DNA of 64,000 nucleotides, taken from NCBI GenBank assembly GCA_002189035.1, contig NEEC01000012.1:1736001-1800000 (forward strand), in the 5' to 3' direction. This DNA comes from Utricularia gibba (lineage: Eukaryota; Streptophyta; Magnoliopsida; Lamiales; Lentibulariaceae). Below, piece by piece: positions 24,058-35,829 of this stretch. A program made the translations under genes and the position numbers. The notes under the pieces were generated by a model. The model made no database searches. It was not told the DNA's origin and was given only the letters and a program-made list of their open reading frames with translations. Within the stretch, counting starts at the first letter, position 1. Each line of letters opens with the position of its first letter.

Positions 24058-24610
24058 TCATTGCTTACTCCCATCGTTGATTTGTGGGTATCCAGCTTCA
24101 GCATCATCTTCTTCATCTTCACTGTCATCATCTTCTGTTGTTTCTCCACCACGAGATGAGCTCCTGAAAAGCTTCAGATCCATATCAGCTTCCAAATCAT
24201 TGAAAAGATCATCCCCAATTTTCACATCACGGTGTTTAATCAAAAGCCACCGCAGTAGTCTGTCTTCCTTGTTCAGATAGTACAGCTCGCTGTTGAAGCT
24301 TGGTGGTGTCATCATTGTCATTTGCATCAGTTGAGCCTACATAAATAATAATTCTATGTTCATCAACATGGAGAGTAGTTCCAATAATACTGGAAGCAAC
24401 TGAACTCAAGAAAATGGCGCACAAAACCTGATAGTAACGACCATCCAGCTTCTTTATGCCATAACCCAGTTGAACACTTCCAAAGGACTTCACATCTGTA
24501 AGAACTCCATTTTTTCTGATGACATGCTTCCCCAATCTAGTAACCAGATCCAAAATAGCCTCACTGGTTACATTTGGCTTCAACAAAAGCATGCAGTTAT
24601 AAAGAGGCAT
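24058..24610 (-). CDS. Mitochondrial-type ribosomal protein bS6
   Basis: Two coding exons, 24428-24610 and 24058-24336, give 153 residues. bS6 is a small-subunit ribosomal protein that binds 16S-type rRNA with bS18. The N-terminus MPLYNCMLLLKP, the central VLTDVKSFGSVQLGYGIKKL and the YLNKEDRLLRWLLIKH stretch (which follows the splice junction at YYQ/AQLMQ) match plant bS6 alpha-like proteins assigned to mitochondria. The C-terminal tail is acidic (EDDDSEDEEDD). A retained-intron frame of 161 residues also exists but breaks the domain. A 5' UTR intron (24640-25141) ends at TTTACAG. The promoter carries TGGGCC/T elements and is a duplicate of the TMN promoter. A divergent kinesin gene starts 1 kb away. 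Confidence 0.9.
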
Positions 24611-24679
24611 TTTTTTCTTGATCGATTTTGCCTCTAGACCTGTAAAGAAAAATTTCATAACAAAATTATGATAACAAAT

Positions 24680-25355
24680 GCAGGCTTGAAGTTGGAGAAC
24701 AGAAGTCAAAAAGCAGAACAAAGTCTAGAAAACGGAATGAATGGCAGACCACGGTGCAATTCGAACAAACAGGAGGACCTGACGTTTCTTCAGATTAAAT
24801 AAAACAACGCAAACTCAATACTAGGGTCAGAAGTCATCGTCCTCACAAGCTACATCCACAGTAGTCGACTTTCACTAATTTGAATAATGTGCGCATCCTA
24901 TAATATGCATATAAATCTCGAACTACAATTACAATTCACCTGGATCTACAACAAAATGTTACAGCATTATATGCAAAAAAATTCCAGAAACCAGTACCAC
25001 AAAATCTGCAACATCCCAAATCAAGAAAAATTAACAACTCATGCTTATACCCTTAAAGCCCAAACCCCATTCAATATTGCACCTCTCTATCTCTAGAATA
25101 ATCGAAAAATTGCCCAGCTCAAGGACAAATTCAAACCTTACAGGAACGAATCCGACTTTCTCTCCCAAATTTCTTCCTTCTTTGCAGATCGTCGGTGAAC
25201 GAAAATGGGGAAGAATCATGAAGCCAAGTAAAATGCATTGAATGCACTCTAGGTTAAGGATATTGGGCTAGGAAAATTAACATGGGCCTCTAGTAATCAA
25301 GTCGAAGCCCATGTAAGCAAGGGATTTATTCGCTGGCCCATTAAACTGAACTTCT
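24680..25355 (-). promoter_or_regulatory. Duplicated 5' leader, copy C (bS6m gene)
   Basis: Holds the inferred first exon (donor CCT/GTAAGG at 25142/25141), the 5' part of the first intron and the promoter of the bS6m gene. The match to copy B runs the whole length, including the intron 5' part, donor, leader (GTCGGTGAACGAAAATGGG) and the flanking site II elements. Confidence 0.75.
25260..25345. promoter_or_regulatory. Site II cluster in the divergent bS6m / kinesin promoter
   Basis: TGGGCT at 25264, TGGGCC at 25283 and GGCCCA at 25335 lie between the inferred start of the minus-strand bS6m transcript (near 25200) and the plus-strand kinesin-14 gene (ATG 25611). The 400-base interval may act as a bidirectional promoter. 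Confidence 0.55.
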
Positions 25356-25610
25356 CACGACGCAGGTAGGAGGAGCATTCAAATTTCAAAAAACTAACGG
25401 CTTTTTCAGCATGACGTTACAAACGAATTTAACCGTCCCACAGAAACTGATTCAAAACTCGAAACAGCATCCTCTTGTAACATGGAGCATCACGAATGCC
25501 ACGCTTTCTCTCTGTGTTAACAACCCCGTTCTTACTTTATCATACATTATTTGGCAGCTGAAGTTTCAAACTTCTTGCAATAGATCTGTTTTGTTGATTA
25601 GAGTTGAAAT

Positions 25611-28600
25611 ATGGAATTCTTGGATGAATGCCCCATCAGTCCGAGCAAGAGTGATGGTAATTTCGCACAATTTTGTATCTTACATCGTTTCCTGATGTTT
25701 TTGGGACATGGGTTTATGGTATTAGACAATCTTTAGCAAGAAATCTTTGTTGATAGAAACTGTGTCTTCATCTTCATCCAACTGCTAGATGTTCTCTGTT
25801 TCAGGTAAACTAAGGGCTAGATTTTTCTTGACATCCCCTGATTTAGTATGTATTGGATCACCTGTTACTGATCAAGAGTCATTTGAATGTGTGAGCGGAA
25901 AAAGAGATACTATTTCTTTAGCTGAGGAGAGATCTGAATTGGAGGATGATTCCTGTAACGCCCCAGCTTCAGATTTGAAAAACTTGTGTCCTGAGATTTC
26001 TTTCGAGCTCGTTCAAGCACTATTAGTGCAGAGACACGCACTAGTGATTCCAATTCTTCAGTCGAGGACAAAGAGGGATTTGCAGAGGGTGTTGAACTTC
26101 AACAAGAAAGGATGTTCTTGTCAAGCAACAACCATCTAAGCCGAGCCAACGCCGCATCCAATGAAGTTATCATGTCATCTGAGCCTGAGCCGGAGATATT
26201 GAAGGTACCTCGCATAGCTTCAAGCAACAACGATTTAAGCCGAGCCAAGTCTGCATCCAATGAACTTATCATGCCATCTGAGCCTGAGCCGGAGATATTG
26301 AAGGTACCTCGCAGAACAAGCTATGTACTCATATTTTTTTTAGAGGTGATATAAGCAAACTGATAGAAGGTTTTAGTTCACCTCAACAAAAAATGCAATG
26401 CTGCTGATTGATGGAAGTAGTATTTTGTAATTGCTATAAATTTTGGGTGTGTTATTAGCAAGATTGATGGTTGAGAAGGCTTTGTATGCATAATACAGCT
26501 AGGATCTTCTATGAAAGTGTTGGGGTGCTAGAAGAAATCATTGATGGATTTGATTATCAACTTCTATTTTACAGAAGAATGAAATTTGCATTGTTGATGG
26601 AGACCTTGACAAGCTTCGAATTGAAAATGAGTTAGAAAAGAGGGAACTTTTGGATACAACAAAGGCTTTACAGCAACTTAGAAATGAATACAAGGCCAAG
26701 GATAAGGAATGCCAGGAAGCGTTGAAATCATTGAATGAACTGAAGAACGAGCTAATGCGAAAATCGATGCATGTTGGATCACTTGGTAAGGAAAGCAAGT
26801 GGGATCTTCAATTGCTCAAGGTAGTTAACTGCATCTGCTAATCCTTCATATGTTTTTTTTTTCTCTTGTGTAGCCTGTGCAATTGAAGGTCAAGTTAAAG
26901 AGAAAAGCCAATGGTTTTCATCTCTGAAAGAATTAACAAGAAGCCTAAAGGTGCATCAAATTTTTCCTTGTTTCGTGTTGCGGATTTTACCCAAACTCAA
27001 TTCGGGTTCTATTATTGCAATGAAACTCGAAATGCAGCGCACAAGAAGCTCTTTTTATTGTCATCATCCCAAATACTACTTTATATATCATTGGTAAACT
27101 TTATTGCAGATTCTCAAGATGGACCACTTCAGTTTGCTACAGGAAGCGTCGCAACTACAGCATTGTGTTGCAGAGATGGATGGTGTAAAATCAGCTATTC
27201 AGTCTACATGTAGCATCCTATTCACACAAAGAAGTTCTTATTCTTCTTCTTTTCTTATTGTTTTTCGGTAGTCTTATCCTTAATCTGGTTTAAATTTCTG
27301 GTAGTTCAACAGCATCTTCAACTAGACAGAGATATTGGATTGAAGTTCCTCCAAGCCGAAAAAGAGAGAAAAGAACTTTACAACAAAGTACTTGAGCTGA
27401 AAGGCAAGGATTTGGTTCTTTGAGTTTTGGATCAAACTTTCCCTTTGTCAACAGCTTCTAGAAAATGTGCATTGCTTTCTTTCAGGTAATATTCGAGTGT
27501 TTTGTCGTTGTCGGCCTCTAAATGCTGAAGAAATTGAAACAGAAGCATCAATGGCAGTTGAGTTTGGGTCAAAAAAAGATGGAGAAATAACTCTAAAATC
27601 AAATGGAATACCAAAGAAAACTTTCAAGTTTGATGCAGTTTTTCCTCCTGAAGCTGATCAAGCTGAAGTCTTTGAGGAGACAGCTCCACTTGCTAATTCT
27701 GTTCTAGATGGATATAATGTATGCATATTCGCTTATGGGCAAACTGGCACTGGGAAAACTTTCACTATGGAGGGAACTGCAGATGCTCGTGGTGTCAACT
27801 ACAGAACTCTTGAAAAGTTGTTTGATATCATTGAGGAAAGGAGAAACACTTTTCACTATGAGGTATCAGTGAGTGTGCTAGAGGTTTACAATGAGCAGAT
27901 ACGAGATTTGCTTGCCTCAGAATCACCCTCAAATGCTGTCACAAAGAGGTAGTTCAACACTTGCATATCTGTCTTCCTTGTTCATAGTTTCTACCCTAAA
28001 CTTCACAGTTTTCTTAATTAATATCGCTTCATCTGTTATGGGAGGATTTCAGGCTAGAGATCAAACAAGTTGGCGACATAGGACATCATGTTCCAGGTTT
28101 AGTTGAAGAGCAAGTGAACAATGTAAGTGAGGTTTGGGAAGTCCTACATACTGGAAGCAAAGCGAGGGCAGTTGGATTAACTAGCATGAATGAGCACAGC
28201 AGCCGGTCTCATTGGTAAGCAGTGAATTTTCGAGCTTTTAAGTTTTCTCCATCATGAAAAGCATAATGGTCCTAAAAGAGACATGGTTCATGATTGTAGC
28301 ATACATTGCGTGATGGTGAAGGCTGAAAACCTTATCAATGGAGAGTCCACAAGAAGCAAACTCTGGCTTGTTGATCTTGCCGGAAGTGAGAGATTAGCCA
28401 AGTCGGAAGTGCAAGGGAGCAGACTTAAAGAAACTCAGAACATTAACAGATCACTTTCTGCACTTGGGGATGTGATATCAGCTCTTGCAACAAAGAGCCC
28501 CCACATTCCCTTCAGGTTCATAAATCTTGTAACTTCATATGATACGTAACAAATGCCTGAACTTTTTCATGTTTCTGTTGGCGTAGGAATTCCAAGCTTA

Positions 28601-29891
28601 CCCACTTACTTCAAGACTCCTTAGGTATCCCTTGGATCAGCATACTTGTATGTTGAAAGAGACTACTGATACTTTTTCCCTCATCTTGTCCATGACAGGA
28701 GGACATTCAAAGGTGTTGATGTTTGTTCAGATCAGCCCAAATGAAAATGATCTGAATGAGACCCTTTGCTCGTTGAATTTTGCAAGCAGAGTTCGTGGGA
28801 TAGAGCTAGGCCCGGCAAAGAAGCAGCTGATGGACAAGACCGAGATCTTTAAAAACAAGCATATGGTTGCCATCTTTAAAAAATGGATCACCTTTTGCCT
28901 GCATATCTACCATGTGTTTCTGATATGATATGGTTTTAATCAAAGGTTGAGAAACTAAGGCAAGATCTGAAGAGCAAGGAATCACAAGTCAAGAAGCTGG
29001 AGGATATCAACTACTGTCTTGAGGTGAAGATAAAAGACAGAGACATGAAAAACAGAAGCTTTCAAGAAAAGGTGTGGTGCCATATGTTTATTAAGCTCCT
29101 TGCATCCGTCTCAAGCCAAGTGTTTTATAGTTCTGAATGAACATTTTCAGATTAAAGAGCTGGAATCCCAACTCGCTGTCGAGCGAAAGCTAGCACGTCA
29201 GCATGTGGACAGCAGAATAGCTGAACAAATGCAGCAACAGAAGCGACATGATATTGAGGAGAATCATATTACAGAAAGAGCTCCACTTTCTGAGAGAACA
29301 ACGCCCATATCAGCTGAGAATGTTGAATTTTCCTTTTTCCCTCCATGCCTGGACGAAAATCTGAATATCAGTGACTCAGTGGATAAGGAAAATCACCCTG
29401 AGATGGCTGACGAGATAGGCTTACCTTCACATTGTCCACAAAAGATTGATTGTGCAGCTTTGCAATGCAGTCCTCTCATTCCACTGCCGTATTCATATGG
29501 AGCCGCCAAGTTAGCTCCATTTGTTTCTGATGAACCTGAAGATTATGGAATTGGAGTTCCATGTTTGCCACAGCAGATGACCTGTTCTAGTCCAAAGGGT
29601 AAAATTAACAGAAGCAAAAAGATGATGAGGAGTTTGAGGAGAAGCCTTCAAAAGAAAATTCATCCCAAGCTCCCCATGCTGCAGCCACCCCTTCGACGGG
29701 TCGGTGTTAATGTTGGCACAGAGAGGCTCAGAGTTTCCATCGGACGACGACCGAATGGACAAAGAATGTTTCTGGGAGATGGTGCTAGAAGAGCTGTGAT
29801 GGCAAAGGAAACTCACCAAAAGCAAAGCCAAAGAGAAAAAGAAAGAGGATGGAACATTGGAGGAACAGCAGCATTGAGAACTCTTTCATAG
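25611..29891 (+). CDS. Kinesin-14 (KIN-14S-like) motor protein, one-base break in exon 2
   Basis: Thirteen exons: 25611-25656, 25805-26303, 26575-26785, 26874-26950, 27110-27209, 27305-27403, 27486-27948, 28053-28214, 28300-28515, 28587-28624, 28699-28865, 28946-29071 and 29151-29891 (about 981 residues). Kinesin-14s are minus-end-directed, microtubule-bound ATPases. Order: a variable acidic/Ser-rich N-terminus, a coiled coil (exons 3-6), a motor with neck [19 protein letters not shown]-loop GQTGTGKT, switch I NEHSSRSH, switch II DLAGSER and [14 protein letters not shown], then a C-terminal coiled coil ([16 protein letters not shown]) and a basic tail. Exon 6 uses a GC donor (AAAG/GCAAGG). 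Exon 2 needs one extra base near 26010-26030 to join its two halves. Exon 2 also carries a 99-bp tandem repeat. The C-terminal tail motif [19 protein letters not shown] fits the KIN-14S clade. Confidence 0.88.
26121..26318 (+). repeat. Two 99-bp tandem repeats inside kinesin exon 2
   Basis: Units 26121-26219 and 26220-26318 encode [18 protein letters not shown]... and [18 protein letters not shown]..., 33 residues each, both followed by SEPEPEILK. The unit ends with AAG/GTACCTCGCA, so the splice donor used at 26303/26304 has an exact second copy at 26204/26205. Confidence 0.9.
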
Positions 29892-29899
29892 GAACAACC

Positions 29900-30640
29900 A
29901 TAGGATCCTAGAGATGATGACTTTTTTTTTGTTCCTTTTAGCAAAGTGATGACAAACTCCTAGTTTGATATGTATTGACCAATACATTGTATTTGCATTT
30001 ATGTTTTTAAGTGTAGTTTATGTTGATACACGAAAGAAGTATCCCTTACCTGAATTCTGCAAATCGTAGCACATCAATTTCGCTTCTTCTCAGAAGGATC
30101 AGGAGCCTTTACTGCGATTTCGAGAGATGTACGGTGCAGAAGTGTATGTAAACCGAAAAAGGAGAAAGGGGGAAGTGACAAGTAGCCAAATATCTATTAG
30201 TTTTTAGATTTTTTGTCTGAATTTTTTAGTTCATAAATATTTCATAGGCGCTCACGACTCCACATCAACCCATCTTCTAGTTGGCAGAGATAAGGTCCAA
30301 TTTCCCCTACGCTTCAAGGAATCTAGACTTGTAAATTCGGAAAGTTTGGTTAGTTGAACCCTGTTCCGTTTGCTTGATCGGTTTAGAATGATGAAGTTTT
30401 TCTGTCCACACAGTAGTGTGGCTTCCTATTCAATTCTTTCACGGCATAGCTGAGGGGTTCCCACCTTTTTATTCATTGAATTGTGGAATCCCAGTCAGTG
30501 TTCTTTCCCCCAGCGGAAGATTTTATTCTTTTCATTGGTGTAGTGTAAAAGTTTGGAGCTTTATTCAGATGCGCGCAGGTCCCAGTTTGTGAAGAAAGTT
30601 TTTTAGTTGACTGCTGCTTTATTTGGTGGGTTGTGTTTCG
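29900..30640. other. Kinesin 3' UTR and solanesyl diphosphate synthase promoter/leader
   Basis: T-rich sequence following the kinesin stop, then a more GC-balanced stretch (30240-30640) that should contain the promoter and 5' UTR of the next gene. No separate gene or clear TATA box is seen. Confidence 0.45.
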
Positions 30641-30643
30641 AGG

Positions 30644-32706
30644 ATGATGTCAATTACATGCCATAATCTTGATTCTGTGAAAACAAGGCTGGAATCTTTG
30701 GTTCCTGCATCTTCCTCCAGTGACCCTTTTTATATTTCGTCTGTGAGAAATCGGGAGGCAAAGGAAGGAATCAAGAATGCAAGTAAACGCCGCAAATCTA
30801 GCCAGCTTTTGTATTGCAGGCGAGAACCCAACCGATGCCAAGTGTTACCTACAAAAACTCAGGACGCTTTTGTCAACAGTTAGTTTCTTTTTTCTTTTTT
30901 TGTTAAAGAGATTTCTCTGCATCTCTCTATTTTATGTTGTTTTATAACTTATGACTGAATCCGGCGCCATGGCCGAAGGTCTTGCTGCTGGTCCTGTAGA
31001 TTTGACTATAGAGTCAAAGGGATTCCCTTCATTATCGGATATGTTTGAAGTGGTAGCTGACGATCTTCAAACTTTGAACAAGAATCTGCAGTCTGTGAGT
31101 CTCTTAATGCTTTGGCTGAACTCCTTCTTGATAACTGCTGCGTGTAGAACAAAATAGGTGCAGAATTTTTTTTGTGGGTTTCAAAGCAAAACTTTCAGTA
31201 GTTGCTTCAGATGGAGGTTTGAATCCTTCCTTTTGGTCTCCTTCCTACAGTAGCCCTTGCTTGCCTTGTAAATTGTCCCTAACACTGTGTGTTGTTAAAT
31301 GCTCAACTTGTTTGTGTTTCTTCTACCATTCATGGGCTTTGATGTCTACTTATCTGTTTACAATTCTTCTTTTCAGCAAGATTCAATGTCTGCAACTTGT
31401 TTCTTGTCTCTTTTAATCAAGAAATCATGTCCTTATTCGGTTGTTTTCAGATTGTTGGTGCAGAAAACCCCGTGCTGATGTCTGCCGCTGAGCAGATCTT
31501 TGGAGCAGGAGGCAAAAGGATGAGGCCTGCCCTGGTTTTTCTAGTGTCAAGAGCAACTGCTTTGATGTCTGGTCTGAAGTAAGATACATTCTCTTCCTCC
31601 CTGTAATTCTCATACATGATGCTGCCTGTGCTTCTTCAACAAAACATCACTAAATGGCATCTATTTCTGTGAATCAGAGACCTCACCAAGGAACACAGAA
31701 GGTTAGCAGAAATCATTGAAATGATCCACACCGCAAGTCTAATACATGATGATGTGCTGGATGAGAGCGAGCTGCGGCGAGGTTCGTGTTTCCGGAAGCA
31801 TTTTTTAGTAGAGTTTGGTTTCTCCTGAAACCAGAGAAAATCTTTGCCTCCTCTTCAGTTTTACAGAATAGGCAGCATTCTTAGTATGATGAGAAGATGC
31901 CCAAAGCAAAATATTTGATCTGAGCTGAAGTTGCCATCTCCTTGCTTCAGGGAAAGAAACTGTCCACCAAATATTCGGAACCAGAGTGGCGGTCCTGGCA
32001 GGAGATTACATGTTTGCACAATCCTCATGGTACCTTGCGAACCTGGAAAACCTTGAAGTCATAAAGCTCATCAGTCAGGTAAAACACAGTAAAAAAATCA
32101 CATCTCGTTGTCCATTTTCAGCATCTTAGACACTGCATTTGCAATGCTTTCCCACAGGTGATCAAGGACTTCGCCAGTGGTGAAATAAAACAGGCCTCCA
32201 GCTTATTCGACTGCGATATTCAGCTCGACGAATATCTGATAAAGAGCTACTACAAAACTGCATCCTTGATCGCAGCAAGCTCCAAGGGCGCTGCTGTTTT
32301 CAGTGGAGTCAGCAGCGAGATCAACGAGCAAATGTATCAGTTCGGGAAGAACTTAGGCCTGTGCTTTCAGGTAGTTGATGACATACTGGACTTCACTCAG
32401 TCAGCAGAGCAGCTGGGAAAGCCAGCAGGCAGTGACCTTGCCAAGGGAAACCTTACTGCACCTGTGATCTTTGCCCTGGAGAAGGAACCCAAGCTCAGGG
32501 CCATGATCGAATCGGAGTTCTGCGAAACGGGATCCCTTGAGGAGGCGATCGACATCGTCCGGAACTCCGGCGGCATCGAGATGGCTTGGAGTTTGGCGAG
32601 CCAGAAGGCGGATGAAGCCATTCAGAACCTTGGATGCCTCCCACAGAGCTCATTTAGATCAGCTCTGGAGCAAATGGTGAGATACAACTTGGAAAGAGTC
32701 AGATGA
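30644..32706 (+). CDS. SPS: Solanesyl diphosphate synthase, plastid type
   Basis: Six exons: 30644-30878, 30979-31094, 31451-31578, 31678-31781, 31951-32078 and 32158-32706 (419 residues). The trans-prenyltransferase extends GPP/GGPP with isopentenyl diphosphate to C45 solanesyl diphosphate, the tail of plastoquinone-9. The N-terminus MMSITCHN followed by a Ser/Arg-rich stretch resembles the plastid presequence of SPS1/SPS2. The two aspartate-rich Mg-PPi sites are complete: DDVLD (D184-D188) in [15 protein letters not shown] and DDILD (D311-D315). Other family blocks are [43 protein letters not shown] and [20 protein letters not shown]. The exon 1/2 junction lies in the poorly conserved N-terminus and is the least certain one. 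Confidence 0.93.
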
Positions 32707-32719
32707 GTGGAAGATGTGT

Positions 32720-33800
32720 GGAGGAGTTCACTAGGCCATGCCCTGGTCTATATTCATCATATCATTTGCATTATTACCTACTCAAAGTTCATTGCTTATG
32801 CATCCCATGTATAGCCTTATAATCAACCTAATTATGAAATTAAGAAAATGAATTTGAATATTCATTTTCATATTATTAAAATAAATTTGTATTTTGAATT
32901 TTTGCTACAAACATTCCATCTTCATGGTCTTAAGGGCTTCATATTTCAAGAAACATATGGATGTTCATAGTTTTGGGTAGGAACCGAAATTAAAAGTAAT
33001 GATTCAATTCAATTTTTATAATATGGTTCCATTGTTTAGTTTGGAAACTTAAAAAATAGGAACCAAAAAAATATGATTCAATTTCTACTATTTTATAGTA
33101 TCAAATGGGACCAGATCAAAGAAACCAAATATTTGATAATTTGATATTATATTAATATAATATCAATTATCATATTTTTAAATTAATGATGAGGATTATA
33201 TGACTATCGAAAACCATAAATGATTAATGATGAGAATTATATCACTATAAAAATGACATTTTTATTACTTTTTATTGATGCTTGAATGTTTTTGTAGTAT
33301 ATCAGCAATACACTTACTTTTCACACTATTATTTTAAATTCATGAATCTTTTTTTCCTTGCATGTAGAATTAATGTAAGAAAAAGAATATAAAAATAATT
33401 TTTTACGTGAAGTTCATTAACGTAATATTAATGATCGAGTAAGAATTAAATTGAACCGGATCGGACCGGACCCGAACTATTTATTAACAGATCCGATTAG
33501 GAATTGGAGGTTCTGATCCGATTCCAACTACTACATGGTACCCGAACCGGACCCGTCTCTATGAAACGTCACAGGAGGGGCGGCGTCAGCGACATTGATT
33601 TGCAGCGAGCTTGCTCTGAGCCGATCTTAGGATCTGAATGCGCGTGCCGCCTGCTTTTTTATTTCAGTCGAGGTTGGGATTGGCAGAGGGCAAAAACCCA
33701 AATTGAATCAGGGCGACACGGGGGTTCTCGTCTTGTTTTTTTTCCGCAACATTCCTGATGTTTAGAAGTTATGAGTAGAGTGCCCTTGGCTGAGTCGTTA
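32720..33800. other. Spacer with decayed repeat and transporter promoter
   Basis: AT-rich sequence with a repeated GGAACC/GGACCGGACCCG vocabulary at 32980-33550, in the style of a decayed plant repeat. The last 250 bases are the probable promoter/leader of the MFS gene. The plus-strand frame at 33504-33758 has no family signature. Confidence 0.4.
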
Positions 33801-33807
33801 CAGACCA

Positions 33808-35827
33808 ATGGAGGTGGAGATAGAATCACACATTTGGGTACCGAGTAAAACCCAGTTCGTGTTCTTGTTCGTCTTGTGTTTCCTCTCGCTCTTCTATTTG
33901 CCCCCCAAAACTACAGCTAATGTCTTCGATCACGCCTCTTCCGCCTCCTTTCGCAGATTTCAGCGAAAATTTCTTGCCCTCTTCGCCCTTTCCTCAGGTC
34001 TCTTGGTTCACCTTTTTTTTTTTCGTTACAGTTGTGTGGATGGGTCTCCTGTAATTCTTATTGGCTGAAAGTTGATGTTTTTCCTGTCTAAAAAGTCATT
34101 CAGGGGTCATTGGATGTGTTCGGGGAATACGAGTTTGCTTTCTATGGAGTGGGTAAAGACCAAATTTTGAGAGCACTGTGCATTGGATATGCAGCCTCTG
34201 TGATGACTGGGAGTTTTCTTGGAGTACTTTCTGATGTAATGTGAGCTTACAGTGCGCAACTCTCTTCCTTGCAGTTTTAGTTGAAGGGCTTAGTTGTAAT
34301 ACTTATTTATTTATGTTCTGCACAGCGGGCATAGGATATCATGTTTGTTGTTTCTCCTGCTGCATCTCTTTGTTAGCGCGTGGAAGATGTTGGCAGGAAA
34401 CTCTGCTGTATGGTTGACTTGCACTTGTCTTTCAATTGCCTCTTTACTGTTTTCCTTCAGTTTCGAGACGTGGATGGTAGTAGAGCATAGCAAGGTTAGC
34501 TGCATATTGTGTTTTGGTTCTGATGCACCAAACCTATTTTTGATCGGATGCTTAATGCATATCCTGATCTTTGCAGCTAGGACCGAGGCAAGACTCACTG
34601 AATGATATGTTCTGGTTAATGGCTTTCTTCGAGTGTGCAGCTTTTATTGGAAGCCAGGTTCTTGGTAACTATCTAGTTAATGTTAACCCAAACAAAAGCA
34701 CATCTCCTGCGTGGAAGGAGATTTTTTTCCTGCTCCTTGTTGCCATTATCACTCTTGGTCGAGGCTGGAAGGAGCATCATGAAAAACCAGCTCTCGACAA
34801 GTACATTGTTTCATTCCGAAGATATGTCATTAACGGTAAGTAGTATCACTCAGTCCATTTACAGATAATTATCCAAGAAACATTTGGGGGAAGATAATTC
34901 CTTACACAGTTAATTTTTGGGACAGATAAAAGGATTTGGCTGATAGGATGTGCTCAGGCCTGTGCCCACTTCTCAACTTCAGCTTTCTGGATTCTCTGGG
35001 CTCCAACACTTATTGTAAGTTTTGCAAGGTCCTACTTCAATCGTGATCTATTTATTTAGTGCTTACCTTACTAGCCTACTCATGTCACTGACATGTCCCA
35101 ACATCAATATATGTCAGGCAGATGGTAGAAGAGTATCTTTAGGTTTGATATATCCTTGTTTACTGGGATTTAAGATGTTTGGCAGCACTTGCTTCCCATG
35201 GTTCTATGGACCACTAGCCCTTCGGCTCGACGATTCCCTTATGTATGCTTTCATCACAATGGGTGTGACACTAGCAGTTGTTGCTTATGATTATCAGGTG
35301 CCTGTGTTTCCCCCCTACCCTCATAAAAACACACTACAAGAATCTCACATCTACTGCATTTACAGGACATTGTAGTTCTCATAGTCATGTTCTACATTTT
35401 TCATGCTTGCGCTGGAGTAGTATTGCCATCTCTAGCCAAACTGAGAACCATGTGAGAATCAGAAAACCACTTCCCTTTCCATGCTCTCCCCCTCCCCTCC
35501 CCTCCCTCATCTGTCTTGCCACTCCCTGCAGGTACGTTCCTAATGAAGTCCGTGGAGGAATGATGTGCATATCACTGATTCCTGCAAATGCCGCGCTCCT
35601 GTTCATGCTTTTTCTTGTAAGAGCACCGCACATTGATGGAAAATACTACTCTGGAAACCACATCTCTGGCTGAGTTGTCTGTTTTGTAGAGACTTCACCA
35701 TGGGGAATACATGGAGAACTCCATGATGCTAGCCATCGCAGCATTCGCCATGTTCTTAGCAGCTGGCTGCGCCCTGATGCTGAAAAGATGGGGAAAGCAG
35801 CTTCACCAAATCAATCGCACATTGTGA
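33808..35827 (+). CDS. MFS_5 family membrane transporter (molybdate-anion transporter-like)
   Basis: Nine exons: 33808-33997, 34096-34240, 34326-34494, 34577-34835, 34926-35014, 35118-35297, 35366-35451, 35532-35616 and 35690-35827 (446 residues). The family (PF05631) contains plant and algal MOT2-like anion transporters; this divergent subclass has no proven substrate. Family-like features are an N-terminal membrane anchor, FGEYEFAFYGVGKDQI, the loop GSFLGVLSDVIGHR (the usual MFS TM2-TM3 signature position), FSFETWMVVEHSK, ACAHFSTSAFWILWAPTLI and VPNEVRGGMMCI, with about 11-12 hydrophobic segments. All exon joins keep frame at GT-AG sites. Exon 2 was started at 34096 to keep VIQGSLDVFGEYEF in frame. 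Substrate and membrane are inference. Confidence 0.85.
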
Positions 35828-35829
35828 TC

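Noticed and set aside
24236-24721. 161-residue minus-strand frame starting upstream of bS6m
   Set aside because: It reads through the intron between YYQ and AQLMQ and switches frame in exon 2; the spliced model gives the conserved bS6 protein.
33504-33758. 84-residue plus-strand frame upstream of the transporter
   Set aside because: No family signature and it lies in the probable promoter/leader region.
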